Of a stretch of 64,000 nt of DNA, positions 1 to 9,807 are shown in pieces; the first letter of the stretch is position 1, and each line of letters opens with the position of its first letter. The stretch comes from Collybia mongolica (taxonomy: Eukaryota > Basidiomycota > Agaricomycetes > Agaricales > Clitocybaceae): positions 372,001-436,000 of the forward strand of contig JAAXNY010000004.1 of NCBI GenBank assembly GCA_013420905.1, given 5' to 3'. The notes under the pieces are model-generated. The model was not told the DNA's origin, made no database searches, and saw only the letters and a program-made list of their open reading frames with translations. Both the position numbers and the translations under genes were made by a program.

Positions 1-1010
1 TAGAATAGGGATTTTGTTAAAGTGTGGTACCTTCATTGTCGCGGAACATATGTGGACGATACAAAACGGCTTTGTATCTCCCTTTTAATACGCTGGTTAC
101 TCTCAACCCAACGGAGACAGAGTGGCCTTGCCCAACTGACGTCTGTCATGCATCGAAGAGAGGTATACGTCGTCCCATGAAGCCAAAAGGCTCGAACAAG
201 CCTCAAAGGGGATAGGGCGTCAGGGGCGAGACACATTTACGTGGTGGTGGGGAAAATGGCAGTGTGAAGAGGCTAAGAGGACAAGAACTGAGGTTGGGCG
301 GTCATCTCAGTCCCAGGAATGCTCGACAAGGATCATAACCTGAGTGTTACCTGAAAAGTCGGCATAAGTTTTGACCAACGAGCCCAGAAACCTAACAATA
401 TATGAGTTCTTACTTTATAAATCTTGATGCGTAAGCGATTGAGGACGACCCTCAGCTGGCTTTACGTTTTGTTGTGACCCGGGCATCTACGCGTGTCGCT
501 TCACGTTGGGTTTTGGTGCACGCTATCCGTCAGGGTTGGTCAAAATGCGGGGAAGGGGAGTCGAGATTGCATTTCGGCAGACTTTTTCTCCTTCATTTCC
601 TCTATGCAGGAATATTGATCAGGGAAACCTGCTTTATAAATATGTATGAAGCCCAAACGAAGTTGATTGGGTTTTTTGGTGACCGGTGTCTTCGGGGATT
701 GAAGTCCAATCGTTATAAACAATATTTCCTTGGGCTGCACCTCAGAGCTGGATCGCGAGTTGAGAGGGACTACAGGCAATTCCGACGGTGGTTTGGTCGA
801 AGAATTCTTCTGGATGTGCCGTAGTATTTATTTTGCCATGGTGGTTTGTGTGCAAATCTTTCGATCGCAAGTCGCTGCACAGCTTTTTGTTGGTACAATT
901 ACGTAATATTTTTAATGGCTGTGTTACGCAATCTGAGCAGTCGAACTTGGGGTCACGAGCAACTGCGCTCTTGTTTTTGCACTCTCATCTGCTGCTGGTT
1001 GGCTACCACA
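1..1010. other. Region upstream of SNX3, no gene recognised
   Basis: CpG-rich, host-like sequence. Open frames exist on both strands (for example 474-824 plus, 540-779 minus), but none gives a recognisable protein or a convincing set of splice sites. The last part probably holds the promoter and 5' leader of the sorting nexin gene that starts at 1011. Confidence 0.4.
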
Positions 1011-1739
1011 ATGACCACCGTTTCGCCGTTTGCACGAAGCTCCGCGTTCGAAGATGTTATTGTTTCAGGACGTGAGCAAACCGTAAGGCACCGTCTCCCG
1101 CTTTTCACACTTCCCTTGTGCCATCAACACGGATAGGATCATTACAGATCGAGGAAATGTACAGTGTACCCGAAAGTTTTCTTGAGATTGAAGTGAGGAA
1201 CCCACAGACACATGGTGAGTGAGGCTTTAGCTTGTACATGTGATCCTAGTTGGTCCAGGGCCACTTGTATTGACGGTTTTTCCGTATCACAGGATTTGGA
1301 CGGAAGATGTATACGGATTATGAAATCGTGTGCAAGGTACTTTGTTCATCATATCCGACGTTTCCCCAGTGCGCCGACGACGCCGACACCTTCACTTAGA
1401 CGAACATCCCAGCGTTCAAGCTACGGCATTCCCTAGTTCGTCGACGTTATTCAGATTTTGAAGCGTTCAGGGACATACTCGAGCATGAGTCTACTCGAGT
1501 CAATATTCCGCCCTTACCAGGCAAGGTTTTTACGAACCGCTTCTCCGACGAGGTGATTGAGAGCAGGAGGGAAGGGCTGGAACGGTTCTTGAGCATTGTA
1601 GCTGGGCATCCCTTGCTTCAGGTGTGCTTCTCCCGCGATACTTCCTGTGTGAAGCTGACATGGGACCTATCAGACTGGGAGCAAGGTACTTTGTGCGTTT
1701 TTACAGGATCCTGCTTGGGACAAGGTCCAGTGGGTCTGA
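1011..1739 (+). CDS. SNX3: Sorting nexin-3 / Grd19 homologue (PX domain)
   Basis: Five exons join in frame to a 156-residue protein: 1011-1082, 1148-1214, 1293-1336, 1400-1621 and 1674-1739 (TGA 1737-1739). All introns are GT/AG and about 45-80 nt. The protein is almost entirely one PX domain. It shows [11 protein letters not shown] and [18 protein letters not shown], the phosphoinositide-binding [14 protein letters not shown], the proline turn PPLPGKVF, and the tail [14 protein letters not shown]. These match the conserved SNX3/Grd19 pattern, and the length is usual for the family (about 160). Known family role: binding PI3P on endosomes and working with retromer to recycle cargo to the Golgi. 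The ATG at 1011 was chosen because it gives a short N-terminus and correct phase into exon 2; exon 1 is the least certain part. Confidence 0.9.
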
Positions 1740-2141
1740 CGGAAGGACGGCGTGTATGATACATTGATGTGACATGTCTATGGTACTTGTTTCCGTGTTG
1801 CTTCCCAGTCTTCGTCTTTTTTTACTTTCTTTTCTGTTGCTATCGTCACTTATTCTTGTATGATTCGAACATGTATATGGAGAACTCCTTTATGTCATGT
1901 ATGCAGATATCACCTCACGACGTTGTTCCTTTACCCCGGTCTTGTCGTCGCCGACGGCGGGTAATTTGTTATGATGCTGTTAAATGGATGGGTCCTTGGT
2001 ATTAGTGTACAGATTTGTCCCACACTCATGAGATGGCGACGTTTGATCGGTGCTGTGGAGCTTCTTCATTCGTACCTACTTACTCTTCAGTTCACCTACC
2101 CCCTACCGAGACTACTAACAACTAGCTCAACAATTCGAAAG
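1740..2141. other. Intergenic region SNX3 - TPR gene
   Basis: Holds the presumed 3' end of SNX3 and the promoter of the TPR gene. No other coding signal was recognised. Confidence 0.4.
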
Positions 2142-2870
2142 ATGATAACTGAAACCAAGGAAGACGTGTTTGTGAGTTCAACTCTGTTCCTCGCCATAAT
2201 ACGGTCTCATAAAAATATCGAAAACACTGGCAGGTCAGGCTTATACAAGATCGAGATGCTTTCCAGGCCATCGTCGACAAAGCTGTTGCATGCGACAGTG
2301 GCCACCCTCACTTCGCCCAATATCAAGGATCTGTTGGCGTACTCTACCGGGCTCGCTTCCGGAAATTCGGGGATGTAAGGGATCTCAAGCAGGCGATAAT
2401 ATTCAAGAAAATAGCCATTGCTACCACGCCGGACAAACACCCATACCTCGCGAACCTTTACCAAAGTTTAACCTTGACATACCGGTCCGCTTATGTTCGA
2501 ATTGAAGGTGTTAATTTCCTTGATTTAGCCATTCAATACGGCACGAATGCCATTGAGATGATGACCATCCTCAGCCACAACGACCTCGCTATATGTCATG
2601 ATATCTTAGCTGACTCATATATGCAGCGGCTGCACCTTCTTCGTGAGATGGATGACTTGTCTTTAGCTCTAGATCACATGGAGAAAGCTATCGAAGTCAC
2701 GGCGCCAGATGGTTTTTTATTGACTGCGCGTTACCAAAGCCTTTCAGCGGCATACCATACCCGCTTCATTCTGCTTAACAGCAATCACGATCTACAACAA
2801 GCCATTTACTACAGGAAGAAGGCTCAACGACCCACATTCCAGAATCAAGACCACGTACTTCTACAACCCA
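2142..2870 (+). pseudogene. 5' part of a TPR-repeat protein, cut by inserted repeat DNA
   Basis: A short first exon (2142-2171) and an intron ending in AG at 2233 lead into an open frame from 2234. The protein shows degenerate tetratricopeptide units: FQAIVDKAVACDSGHPHFAQ, RFRKFGDVRDLKQAI, YLANLYQSLTLTYRSAYV, LDLAIQYGTNAIEM, LREMDDLSLALDHMEKAIEV and NSNHDLQQAIYYRKKA. Rows of such units with the DL..AI pattern are typical of large agaricomycete TPR proteins, often with a C-terminal CHAT domain. None of that C-terminus is present. Around 2870 the CpG-rich coding texture stops and CpG-poor DNA begins, although the frame stays open by chance to 4159. I read it as a real gene truncated by insertion; a functional shortened protein cannot be excluded. 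The exact start is tentative. Confidence 0.6.
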
Positions 2871-4798
2871 TGGTACATCATTATGTGCAACCAGATAACA
2901 GATTCCTAGCTCCAGTTCCCCAAGTCAACCACACTTTGGCAAATTCATCTGGACATCCTCTTCAATCTGGGCACTTGGGAGTAGCCTGGACTTTACAGAC
3001 TAGGCCTTCTAGTAATGCATGCAGTCTACAGAATAACTCTGGGCACTGGGTGAACGTTGTGGGTATACCCTCTTTCCAGCAGGTTCTTGGAACTCCGTTT
3101 TTCAACCAAACCACACTGTCATTTCACAATGCCAGCATTGTTCAAGGTGCACCAGATTCTGGCAGCTCTCTTGCAGTATCAATACACAGCCCTACTAGCT
3201 TATCTTCTAGCACATATCAAAGGTTCAGTTATCCAAAGGGTGTGAAAGCTGCCAAGGTTGCAGATCTTATTGTTTTGTGTAATATGGAACAAACACTGCT
3301 CTTGGTTCATTGGAGTCAGGCACCTCCTGACAGGTCCAGGGAGTTTTTCTTGGCTTTGGAATTGCCTAGCTCTGGTGTACACACTGAGCCTGGTTCAGAG
3401 AACTCAAGGCTCCGATCTGGTGTATTTGAACCTTCCATGCTGCAGTTGGAAGCTTTTGGCTGGGTTGCAAACTCAAGAAAGCCCTCTGCCATTAAACAGG
3501 CTAGCCAAGTTACAAAACCTCAGGATTGTTCCTTCATACCCATACATGAACACAACCACAAAATGCTTGCACAACTGTATTCTCCTCTGCAATGCCTAAA
3601 CTTGGCTGGCACACATACTGGAGAGCTCTTCGTGTGGAAAGCAAATTCAGTGCAGACAAACCATCATTTATGGAGATATAGGAACTTTGGAGCTCCTCTC
3701 ACGAGCCACACAACTCTGTCTGGGGCTCATTGTTTGCATTTTGACCTGGCCTCTCTCAAATGTAGAGGGACAGTGGCTTTTCAACACCTCTTTCAACCTC
3801 TCAGGGTAAACAAATCTACTGGAATTCCTGGAAAATTATACCCTGTGAATTGGCCCCAACCTATGTCACATTGTTCTCAAGAACAATATCATTCATTGCT
3901 CAAGAACCCACCTACCAGGGCCTTTATTACAGCTGCATTTTTCCCACCCCATGTATTAAAACAGTGTATCTGGCTGCCACTGGGTACAGCACAGGATTTC
4001 AAGTTTCATAATCAGACAGCTTGCCAGGCCCTGCATCATACAGTTTTGGCTATGGACAGTGGAAAACTGAACAGTAGATTGCTCCCAGTTGGCATTGTCC
4101 CTTTTGGTTCCTCTCTTGCACCTTACAAATTTTGGGATGCTGCAGAAATTGGTATTTAACAGACTACTGGAATGGGCAGCTTTCCTCTGGAAGTTTGCCA
4201 TGGAGGGCAGATTTTGACAGGCAGGCACATATCCAATCTCTTAAAATGCCCTTCTATCCCTGCTGTAGCAGGTTCAGTTGCTACTAAGCATATCACAAGT
4301 GTTTTATAACTATCACACATCTTGGTATATTTTATTAGACTGAAACCTGAGTATAGTATTTGAATACAACAAAGCTGCAAGCAGCTCTAGCACAACTGTA
4401 TTTACATATGGAAGCCAATATTGACCCACCAGGGTCATGCAAACATACATACATAGAATGTCAGTAAGACTAGCTTGAAGGGGGCAGGGGGGAGCCACAT
4501 TAGTAGGGTTATGCCAAGATATACTTGCACATGACTAGTATGCAATAAGGCAATAAAGGGATCTACTGTATGTGGCTAGGGTGGAGTGTACTAATGCTCC
4601 CCTTATACTGTCTGTGGCAAGGGAGCTTTCATGTAAGATAGTCACACCATGTGATGTCCACCAGAATACACCTCAATAATTTCACCAGTGTGTTGATGCT
4701 GCAAAGCTTGCTACTTTTCAGATATCACTATTATCACTTGGCTTCCACATTCCAGATAATCACATGCTTTGGTGCCTTATCTGCTGTTGGAAGGTGTT
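2871..4798. repeat. CpG-depleted unassigned block
   Basis: Texture changes to CpG-poor DNA like the transposon relics elsewhere in the window. An open frame continuing from the TPR exon runs to 4159, but its translation has no recognisable domain and other frames are also partly open, so I do not call it a gene. No terminal repeats or target duplication were found by eye. The right edge (4799-4805) is the target site of the Plavaka-like element. Confidence 0.45.
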
Positions 4799-4805
4799 AA
4801 TCACC
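4799..4805 (+). repeat. Target site duplication, left copy (AATCACC)
   Basis: AATCACC directly precedes the terminal repeat CTCAGTAAAAAG. The identical 7-mer directly follows the inverted terminal repeat at 12984-12990. Confidence 0.8.
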
Positions 4806-4817
4806 CTCAGTAAAAAG
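4806..4817 (+). repeat. Left terminal inverted repeat of Plavaka-like element
   Basis: CTCAGTAAAAAG; exact inverted match at 12972-12983. Confidence 0.8.
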
Positions 4818-4977
4818 CCAAAGTCAATCTGCAGTAGGTCGCGGTCAGTGGAAGGTTGGTCTTGGGCCAGGTTCTACTTGGGGCAGACTATGGACGTACT
4901 AATATGCATTTTTGGAACATTTGACGGACTGGATCTATGTGCAAACAGTTGTTCAATGGTACCACTTAGTCGGGCAA

Positions 4978-5115
4978 TGGCATGGCAAAGTGTTTCAATA
5001 GTCAGGTGGCAGTCAGTCATTGGGCATCAGTAGTCATGACTTTAGTCTGTCCTTAGTCAGTAGTCAGTCAGTCATGGGTCATTAATATGTCAGGTGTAGT
5101 CAGGCTCTAGTCAGC
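4978..5115 (+). repeat. Subterminal AGTCA-type repeat cluster
   Basis: At least eight short AGTCA or GTCAG words lie in about 140 bp (for example around 5040-5075 and 5095-5115). Inverted CTGACT words occur near the opposite end (12895-12925). They fit subterminal binding motifs of the surrounding transposon. Confidence 0.5.
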
Positions 5116-5167
5116 TGGTGGGCATCCCAAATCTTGTATTAACAATGAGAAAATACAAGTTATTCTA

Positions 5168-6775
5168 CAGTGGCTCAAAAAACTGCCCCAATGTTTGTAC
5201 ATTTTTGAAAGATCAATATGGTATGAAGTGCTGACATAAGCAGGGGACCTGGGGTAATTATGTAAGATACTATGACATCGTGGCTTTCCAATGGACCCTG
5301 GATCATGTGATTTGGATCAAAACCCATTAAGCTATAGGCCAAACAAAATGATTACTCATTGGGGCAGTTTTTTGACCCTCTATTAATTTTCTATCTAATA
5401 CTTTGTATGACCACCTTTTGCCTTTATAACTGCTTGTATCCGCCTGGGCATACTTTCTATCAGGTTTTGGCATACCTCTGGTGGAATTTCACCCCACTCT
5501 TCAGCCAATCTATCCCACAACTCATGTACTCCTTTGGGTGGTGTCGGATATTCTTTAAGACGGCGCTTGAGATGTTCCCAAAGGTGTTCTATTGGATTCA
5601 TGTCAGGGGATTGGGCAGGCCAGCCAAGGACTTGAATGTTGTTGTCTTCAAACCACTGTGTGGCCAGTCCAGATATGTGTTTGGGGTCATTATCTTGCTG
5701 AAAGTAGCGCTCGCCATCCACCATTTCCAACTTCTCAAAACTTTCCTGAACTCCACTCTCCAAAATTTCACAGTATTGAACCTTGTCCATGTTCCCCTGC
5801 ACCTCTATGAGCTTTCCCACTCCATTCCACCCCATACAACCCCATACCATGAGGTTTCCTCCTCCTCCATGTTTGACAGTAGGTGATGTTGTTCTATCAG
5901 ATGGTGGTTCTCCCCTTTGTTTCCAGACATAAACCTTTCCATCTGACCCAATCCTATTGATTTTGGTCTCATCTGTCCATAGAACCCTTTTCCAGTCCTC
6001 CACAGTCCAGCTTTCATGATATTTTGCAAACTGGAGACGCCGGATGCGATGGGCTTGTTTGAGAAGAGGAGCTTTCCTCTTTGTAGCAGCATAAAATTGA
6101 TTTTCCTTGAGTGCATTTCTGACTGTCTGGGGTGTGACAGGATTGGGGATGATGCCATTGATGAATTGGGTAGCCTGAACTGCATTATCAAGCTTCCCTG
6201 ACTTGATTTGACGAATAATTGACTGTTTGTCACGAACAGACAGCTTGGAGGGGCGGCCACCAAGGTTGTTTTCTTTGTTTCCATCCACATCTTTGCTGAT
6301 CCTACTGATGGTACCCTTCCCTAGACCAGTTTTCTCCTTGATTTGACGCTGAGAATAGCCCTCATTGAGGAGAGAAACAACAGTATTGTGCTGAGCAGTA
6401 GAAATGGCTTTCATGATGGTGGTAAGAGGTCAAGAAGATGATTGAACCAATTCCAACATGTCAAATTGATACAAATAAAGTCACATGACATTGTTTATTC
6501 TTCCCACAGTCCATAATGTTCTTGCATTGGATCATAAATGCCAGAATAATGGAAAATAAGATAAGGGTCAAAAAACTGCCCCAATAAGTAACCATTTTGT
6601 TTGGCTTATAGCTTAATGGATATTGATCCAAATCACATGATCCAGGGTCCATTGGAAAGCCACGATGTCATAGTATCTTACATAATTACCCCAGGTCCCC
6701 TGCTTATGTCAGCACTTCATACCATATTGATCTTTCAAAAATGTACAAACATTGGGGCAGTTTTTTGAGCCACTG
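5168..6775 (-). mobile_element. Tc1/mariner transposon Mar-A, copy 1
   Basis: 1608 bp between TA target duplications (5166-5167 and 6776-6777). It has terminal inverted repeats of about 210 bp, beginning CAGTGGCTCAAAAAACTG. Each arm is bounded by an outer and an inverted inner copy of the motif TCAAAAAACTGCCCC. The only gene is the transposase on the minus strand. The copy lies inside the Plavaka-like element, just downstream of the accessory gene. It is nearly identical to copies 2 and 3 and has the most differences of the three, including four amino-acid positions in the transposase. Confidence 0.95.
5395..6414 (-). CDS. Tc1/mariner transposase, Mar-A copy 1 (intact)
   Basis: 339 residues with no intron or stop. 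The N-terminal DNA-binding part has a helix-turn-helix (about residues 8-41, SQRQIKEKTGLGKGTISRIS), then the AT-hook-like GGRPSKL (52-58) and a second helical region (about 60-130). The catalytic core has D148 in WTDETKI, D241 in QQDNDPKH and E276 in NPIEHLW. The 34 residues between D241 and E276 make it a DD34E enzyme of the Tc1 branch. Known role: cutting the element at its terminal repeats and inserting it at TA. Compared with copies 2 and 3 it has R61 for H, Q120 for R and I247 for T. I247 lies next to the DNDPKH motif, so activity of this copy is less certain. Confidence 0.95.
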   Translation of the reverse strand: MKAISTAQHNTVVSLLNEGYSQRQIKEKTGLGKGTISRISKDVDGNKENNLGGRPSKLSVRDKQSIIRQIKSGKLDNAVQATQFINGIIPNPVTPQTVRNALKENQFYAATKRKAPLLKQAHRIRRLQFAKYHESWTVEDWKRVLWTDETKINRIGSDGKVYVWKQRGEPPSDRTTSPTVKHGGGGNLMVWGCMGWNGVGKLIEVQGNMDKVQYCEILESGVQESFEKLEMVDGERYFQQDNDPKHISGLATQWFEDNNIQVLGWPAQSPDMNPIEHLWEHLKRRLKEYPTPPKGVHELWDRLAEEWGEIPPEVCQNLIESMPRRIQAVIKAKGGHTKY

Positions 6776-6777
6776 TA

Positions 6778-9367
6778 GCTACATCCGAGAAACAAGAAAA
6801 GGTACTCTAAGTGGCTACCTTCCCTTTGCAACTGGTCTGCCTTCTCTTGTGCTGAAGCAGGCAAAATGTCAGTGCAATACTGAGCATGATATAACAGAAC
6901 ACTTACTTGAGCAATGAGTTGTTCAAATTCTTCTTGATTTGGCAGAACCTTTGATTCATGTATTGCATATATCAAGTCTGGAGTCACAAAATTATCAGAA
7001 ACAGAATTTAGTTGAGTGACACTGCTCACCTTGTTTGTTTTGCTTTGTGGGCATGGCAATGTTATTTGCCAGTATCCACTTCTTCAGTTCTTCTTTATGT
7101 AGATCCTGATAGAGTATGAATGGGCAGGAGTGGGGAGAGGCTCAATGACTTACTTGGACCAAGTTTTTGGTTGCAGGTATTTCCAGTTGAGTTGCTGCTG
7201 AACTCACCAATTGTTGGGCATTAACATTTAGTGGACAATCTTCCAATGGTTGAGCCAGTGGCAAAGACCCAGATGTGGATAAGACGCTAGCTGCACCCTG
7301 CAACATAGCCATGCCAGGTGGGTTGGCCTGCTCCAATGTTGTCTATTGACTTTTTTTGAGGCTCAAGAACAAAGGAGGTAAGAGTATGAGGCTCACTGTT
7401 TTTAGCATCTCCCATATCAGCTCCACAAGGTTTTGGAGGTAGCTGTCAGAGAGAAATCCCCCAGTTGCAATGATGTTATTTGTAAAACAGAGGTGTCAAG
7501 CAATCTGACAAGTTTTCATTGCTGCGGCAAGCAAGCAATATGCAGTTGAAACATTACCTATGTTCACCATGAACGGATAATGGTGCTTAATGTTAGTCCA
7601 CCTGCTGTGAATTGAATATGTCCCCAACCCAGGTTAGTATCATCTTTGTCAATACCAGGTGCTGTAGGGTCTGCTGACTCAATCTGTGTGAGTAACGCAA
7701 GTGTTGAATCGCATGGTTGCCCATTGAAAGCTGAAGATTTCAATATCTTCTGAAGTAGTTCCAGGCAGGCAGGTAAGTGGGGTATTTTTGTGAACTCTTG
7801 AGTGGATGCATCTAAGTCATGGTTGTGAGTGGGAGTAATGTTGGTAATCTGGGAGAGAGACTCAGCACACCTTTGAGACCATTATCTAAAGGTCCCAGTA
7901 AGTTCTTGGCCCGAAGAAATATTTGAAAAAAACACACATGTTGCATCGATTTTGATCATACTTAAAACCAAAGGTTCTGGAAGGGGTTGAACAAATGAGC
8001 TGGCTTTGTTTGAATGCATGGAGTCTTGTAGCAGGGCTGGAGTAACTATTGCAGTCTGAGGGCAATTTCCATGTCCAAGTGCGAGTGCCCTTGTGGCAAT
8101 CTCATCAAATGCTTCAAGGAAAATGTGGGTCAGATAATATGATTAAGCACGTTGAAATCAAACTCACAGAGTGCAACATTTTCTTTTGCTTCGCCTTTAG
8201 GGTTGGGCATGGGGGAGACTTTAGTAGCAGCAGGCTCCACCACTTCAAACAACGTGCTTGGCTCCAGATTGGCATGAAAAGGTGGGTCATCTGATGGTGG
8301 TTCCCTCCCAGTGTCATCATTGCCATTGCACTTGCCATCAGAAACTTGGTGCTTGCTATGTCTAGGCTTCTGCTTTTTCTGCTTATTGTTAGTAATACTT
8401 AGTGTGCCAGAATTTTGTCACTTTCTCTTCAAGGAGGAAGCATTGTTAATGGGAACCTTACCCTCAGCAACCTCAATGCCTGGCTTACGAGCATGCAGCA
8501 TCTCAGAAAGTAGCTGATCAGCCTTCCAGTGGGAGGCACAAAGAGCGAGAGGTGGGTGTTTGGTCTCAATCCTGCTGATCACACTGCGCCATTGGGATGG
8601 AAAGTGCCTCTCAAGGTAAGATTTTCTTGGTGCTTGTGCTGGTGCCTTTGCATGGACCAGCAAAACCAGTTCGTTAACATATAGAGTTGTGGACTTCAGG
8701 ATAGATTCATAATACTCATCTGAGATCATGTCCCCATGCTCATCATGGATTGCCTTCTTCATTGGTGGACATGATGGGTTGGCATCTGATGGGCAGGCAT
8801 CAGTGTCTTGCCAGCAGTCATGTTTGAACCACAGGATCTCGAATGGGTACTCCTTTGGGCATTCTCTCAACTGGGTGGCATCCAATACTGGTGGCATGGC
8901 AAAGCCAAATGCAGTATTTGGACGAGATGGTTGCTGGGAGATGGAGTCACTTGGGCTGACACTAAGAGATGTGCACCTTGCCACCCCACTTAAATATGAT
9001 GAGTGTAAACAAAGTAAGGTCATAGGATACAGACTCACTATGGCCCAGTATCCCCATTGCGTTTCAAAGATGCAATTTCTACCCTCAACCCCTCAATCTC
9101 CAACCGTAAGCCCTGATTTTCTTCATACATTTTCGCAGACATTGCACTAGTTGACTGAAGTGTATCATAGAGTTTCTTAACCTCAGGTATGCACATGAAA
9201 GTGGCCATATTGGATGGTCCAGTGTAATTGGTGTAGGCAGGCTTCAATGCAAAGGAGAAAGGTGCAGACAAATCATTGTTCATTGCCTGAAATGGGGTTG
9301 AGCTGTTTGATGTGAAATCCTGGAAATTGGTCCAAGATGCCCCAGCACTGTGATTCGAGAGGTCCAT
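6778..9367 (-). pseudogene. Unnamed accessory gene of the Plavaka-like element, decayed
   Basis: Exons can be followed on the minus strand: about 9367-9039 (coiled coil near its end, GLRLEIEGLRVEIASLKRNG), 8988-8168, and from 8111 onward. The first two introns (about 50 nt) are GT/AG and keep phase. Exon 2 holds DEYYESILKSTTLYVNELVL, HFPSQWRSVISRIE and LCASHWKADQLL. Further on come NLGWGHIQFTAGGLTLSTII, then in another frame NIGNVSTAYCLLAAAMKTCQ and HLCFTNN. The pattern resembles uncharacterised proteins that accompany transposons in Agaricomycetes; I know no function. Breaks: TGA at 8418-8420, TAA at 7882-7884, one-base shift near 7588, TGA at 7496-7498. Two of these fit Arg CGA to TGA. It is transcribed away from the TNP2-like gene. 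The coiled coil and basic stretch could suit a DNA-binding partner of the transposase, which is inference. Confidence 0.6.
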
Positions 9368-9807
9368 TAGTTGAAATTCAGATTCTGCAGGAAATTGAGA
9401 CAAGAGGTTGTGTCAAGAACTTGTGTAGTGGAAATCATACAGTGGAAAAGACAAGTGCTGTGCTGTCAAGCAAAATCATGTGCATTGGAATCCGATCTTA
9501 GCAGCCATTGCATCAATCAATTGATTAAGTGTGTTGATGCTCTGGCTCTAACTCCTACCTACTCATCATGAATACATCCCATGTAACCTGTTTCTGCTCA
9601 AAATGCCATGGGAGAAGGCTTGTCCAATGACGGACAGCAATCTCCCATCGTGATGCTGATCAGAGCACAGTGGAGAACTTAACTCAATGGTCTGTAGCCC
9701 CAGATCTTGTCCAACACTTGCAGAGCTATATTCAGAGAACCCATGCATCAATAAATGGCCTCCCAGGTTTGAGAGCCACATTACATTGATATCCTTATTG
9801 ATAATGT
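9368..9807. promoter_or_regulatory. Divergent intergenic region between the two transposon genes
   Basis: 440 bp separate the start regions of the minus-strand accessory gene and the plus-strand TNP2-like gene. No clear TATA box was identified. It is placed as a shared promoter by geometry only. Confidence 0.35.

Noticed and set aside
2474..4159. 561-codon ORF as a single real gene
   Set aside because: Only the first part has TPR units. After about 2870 CpG content and composition change and no domain is visible.
5359..5886. 175-codon plus-strand ORF present identically in all three Mar-A copies
   Set aside because: It lies fully antisense to the transposase core. Its recurrence only reflects the copies being identical.
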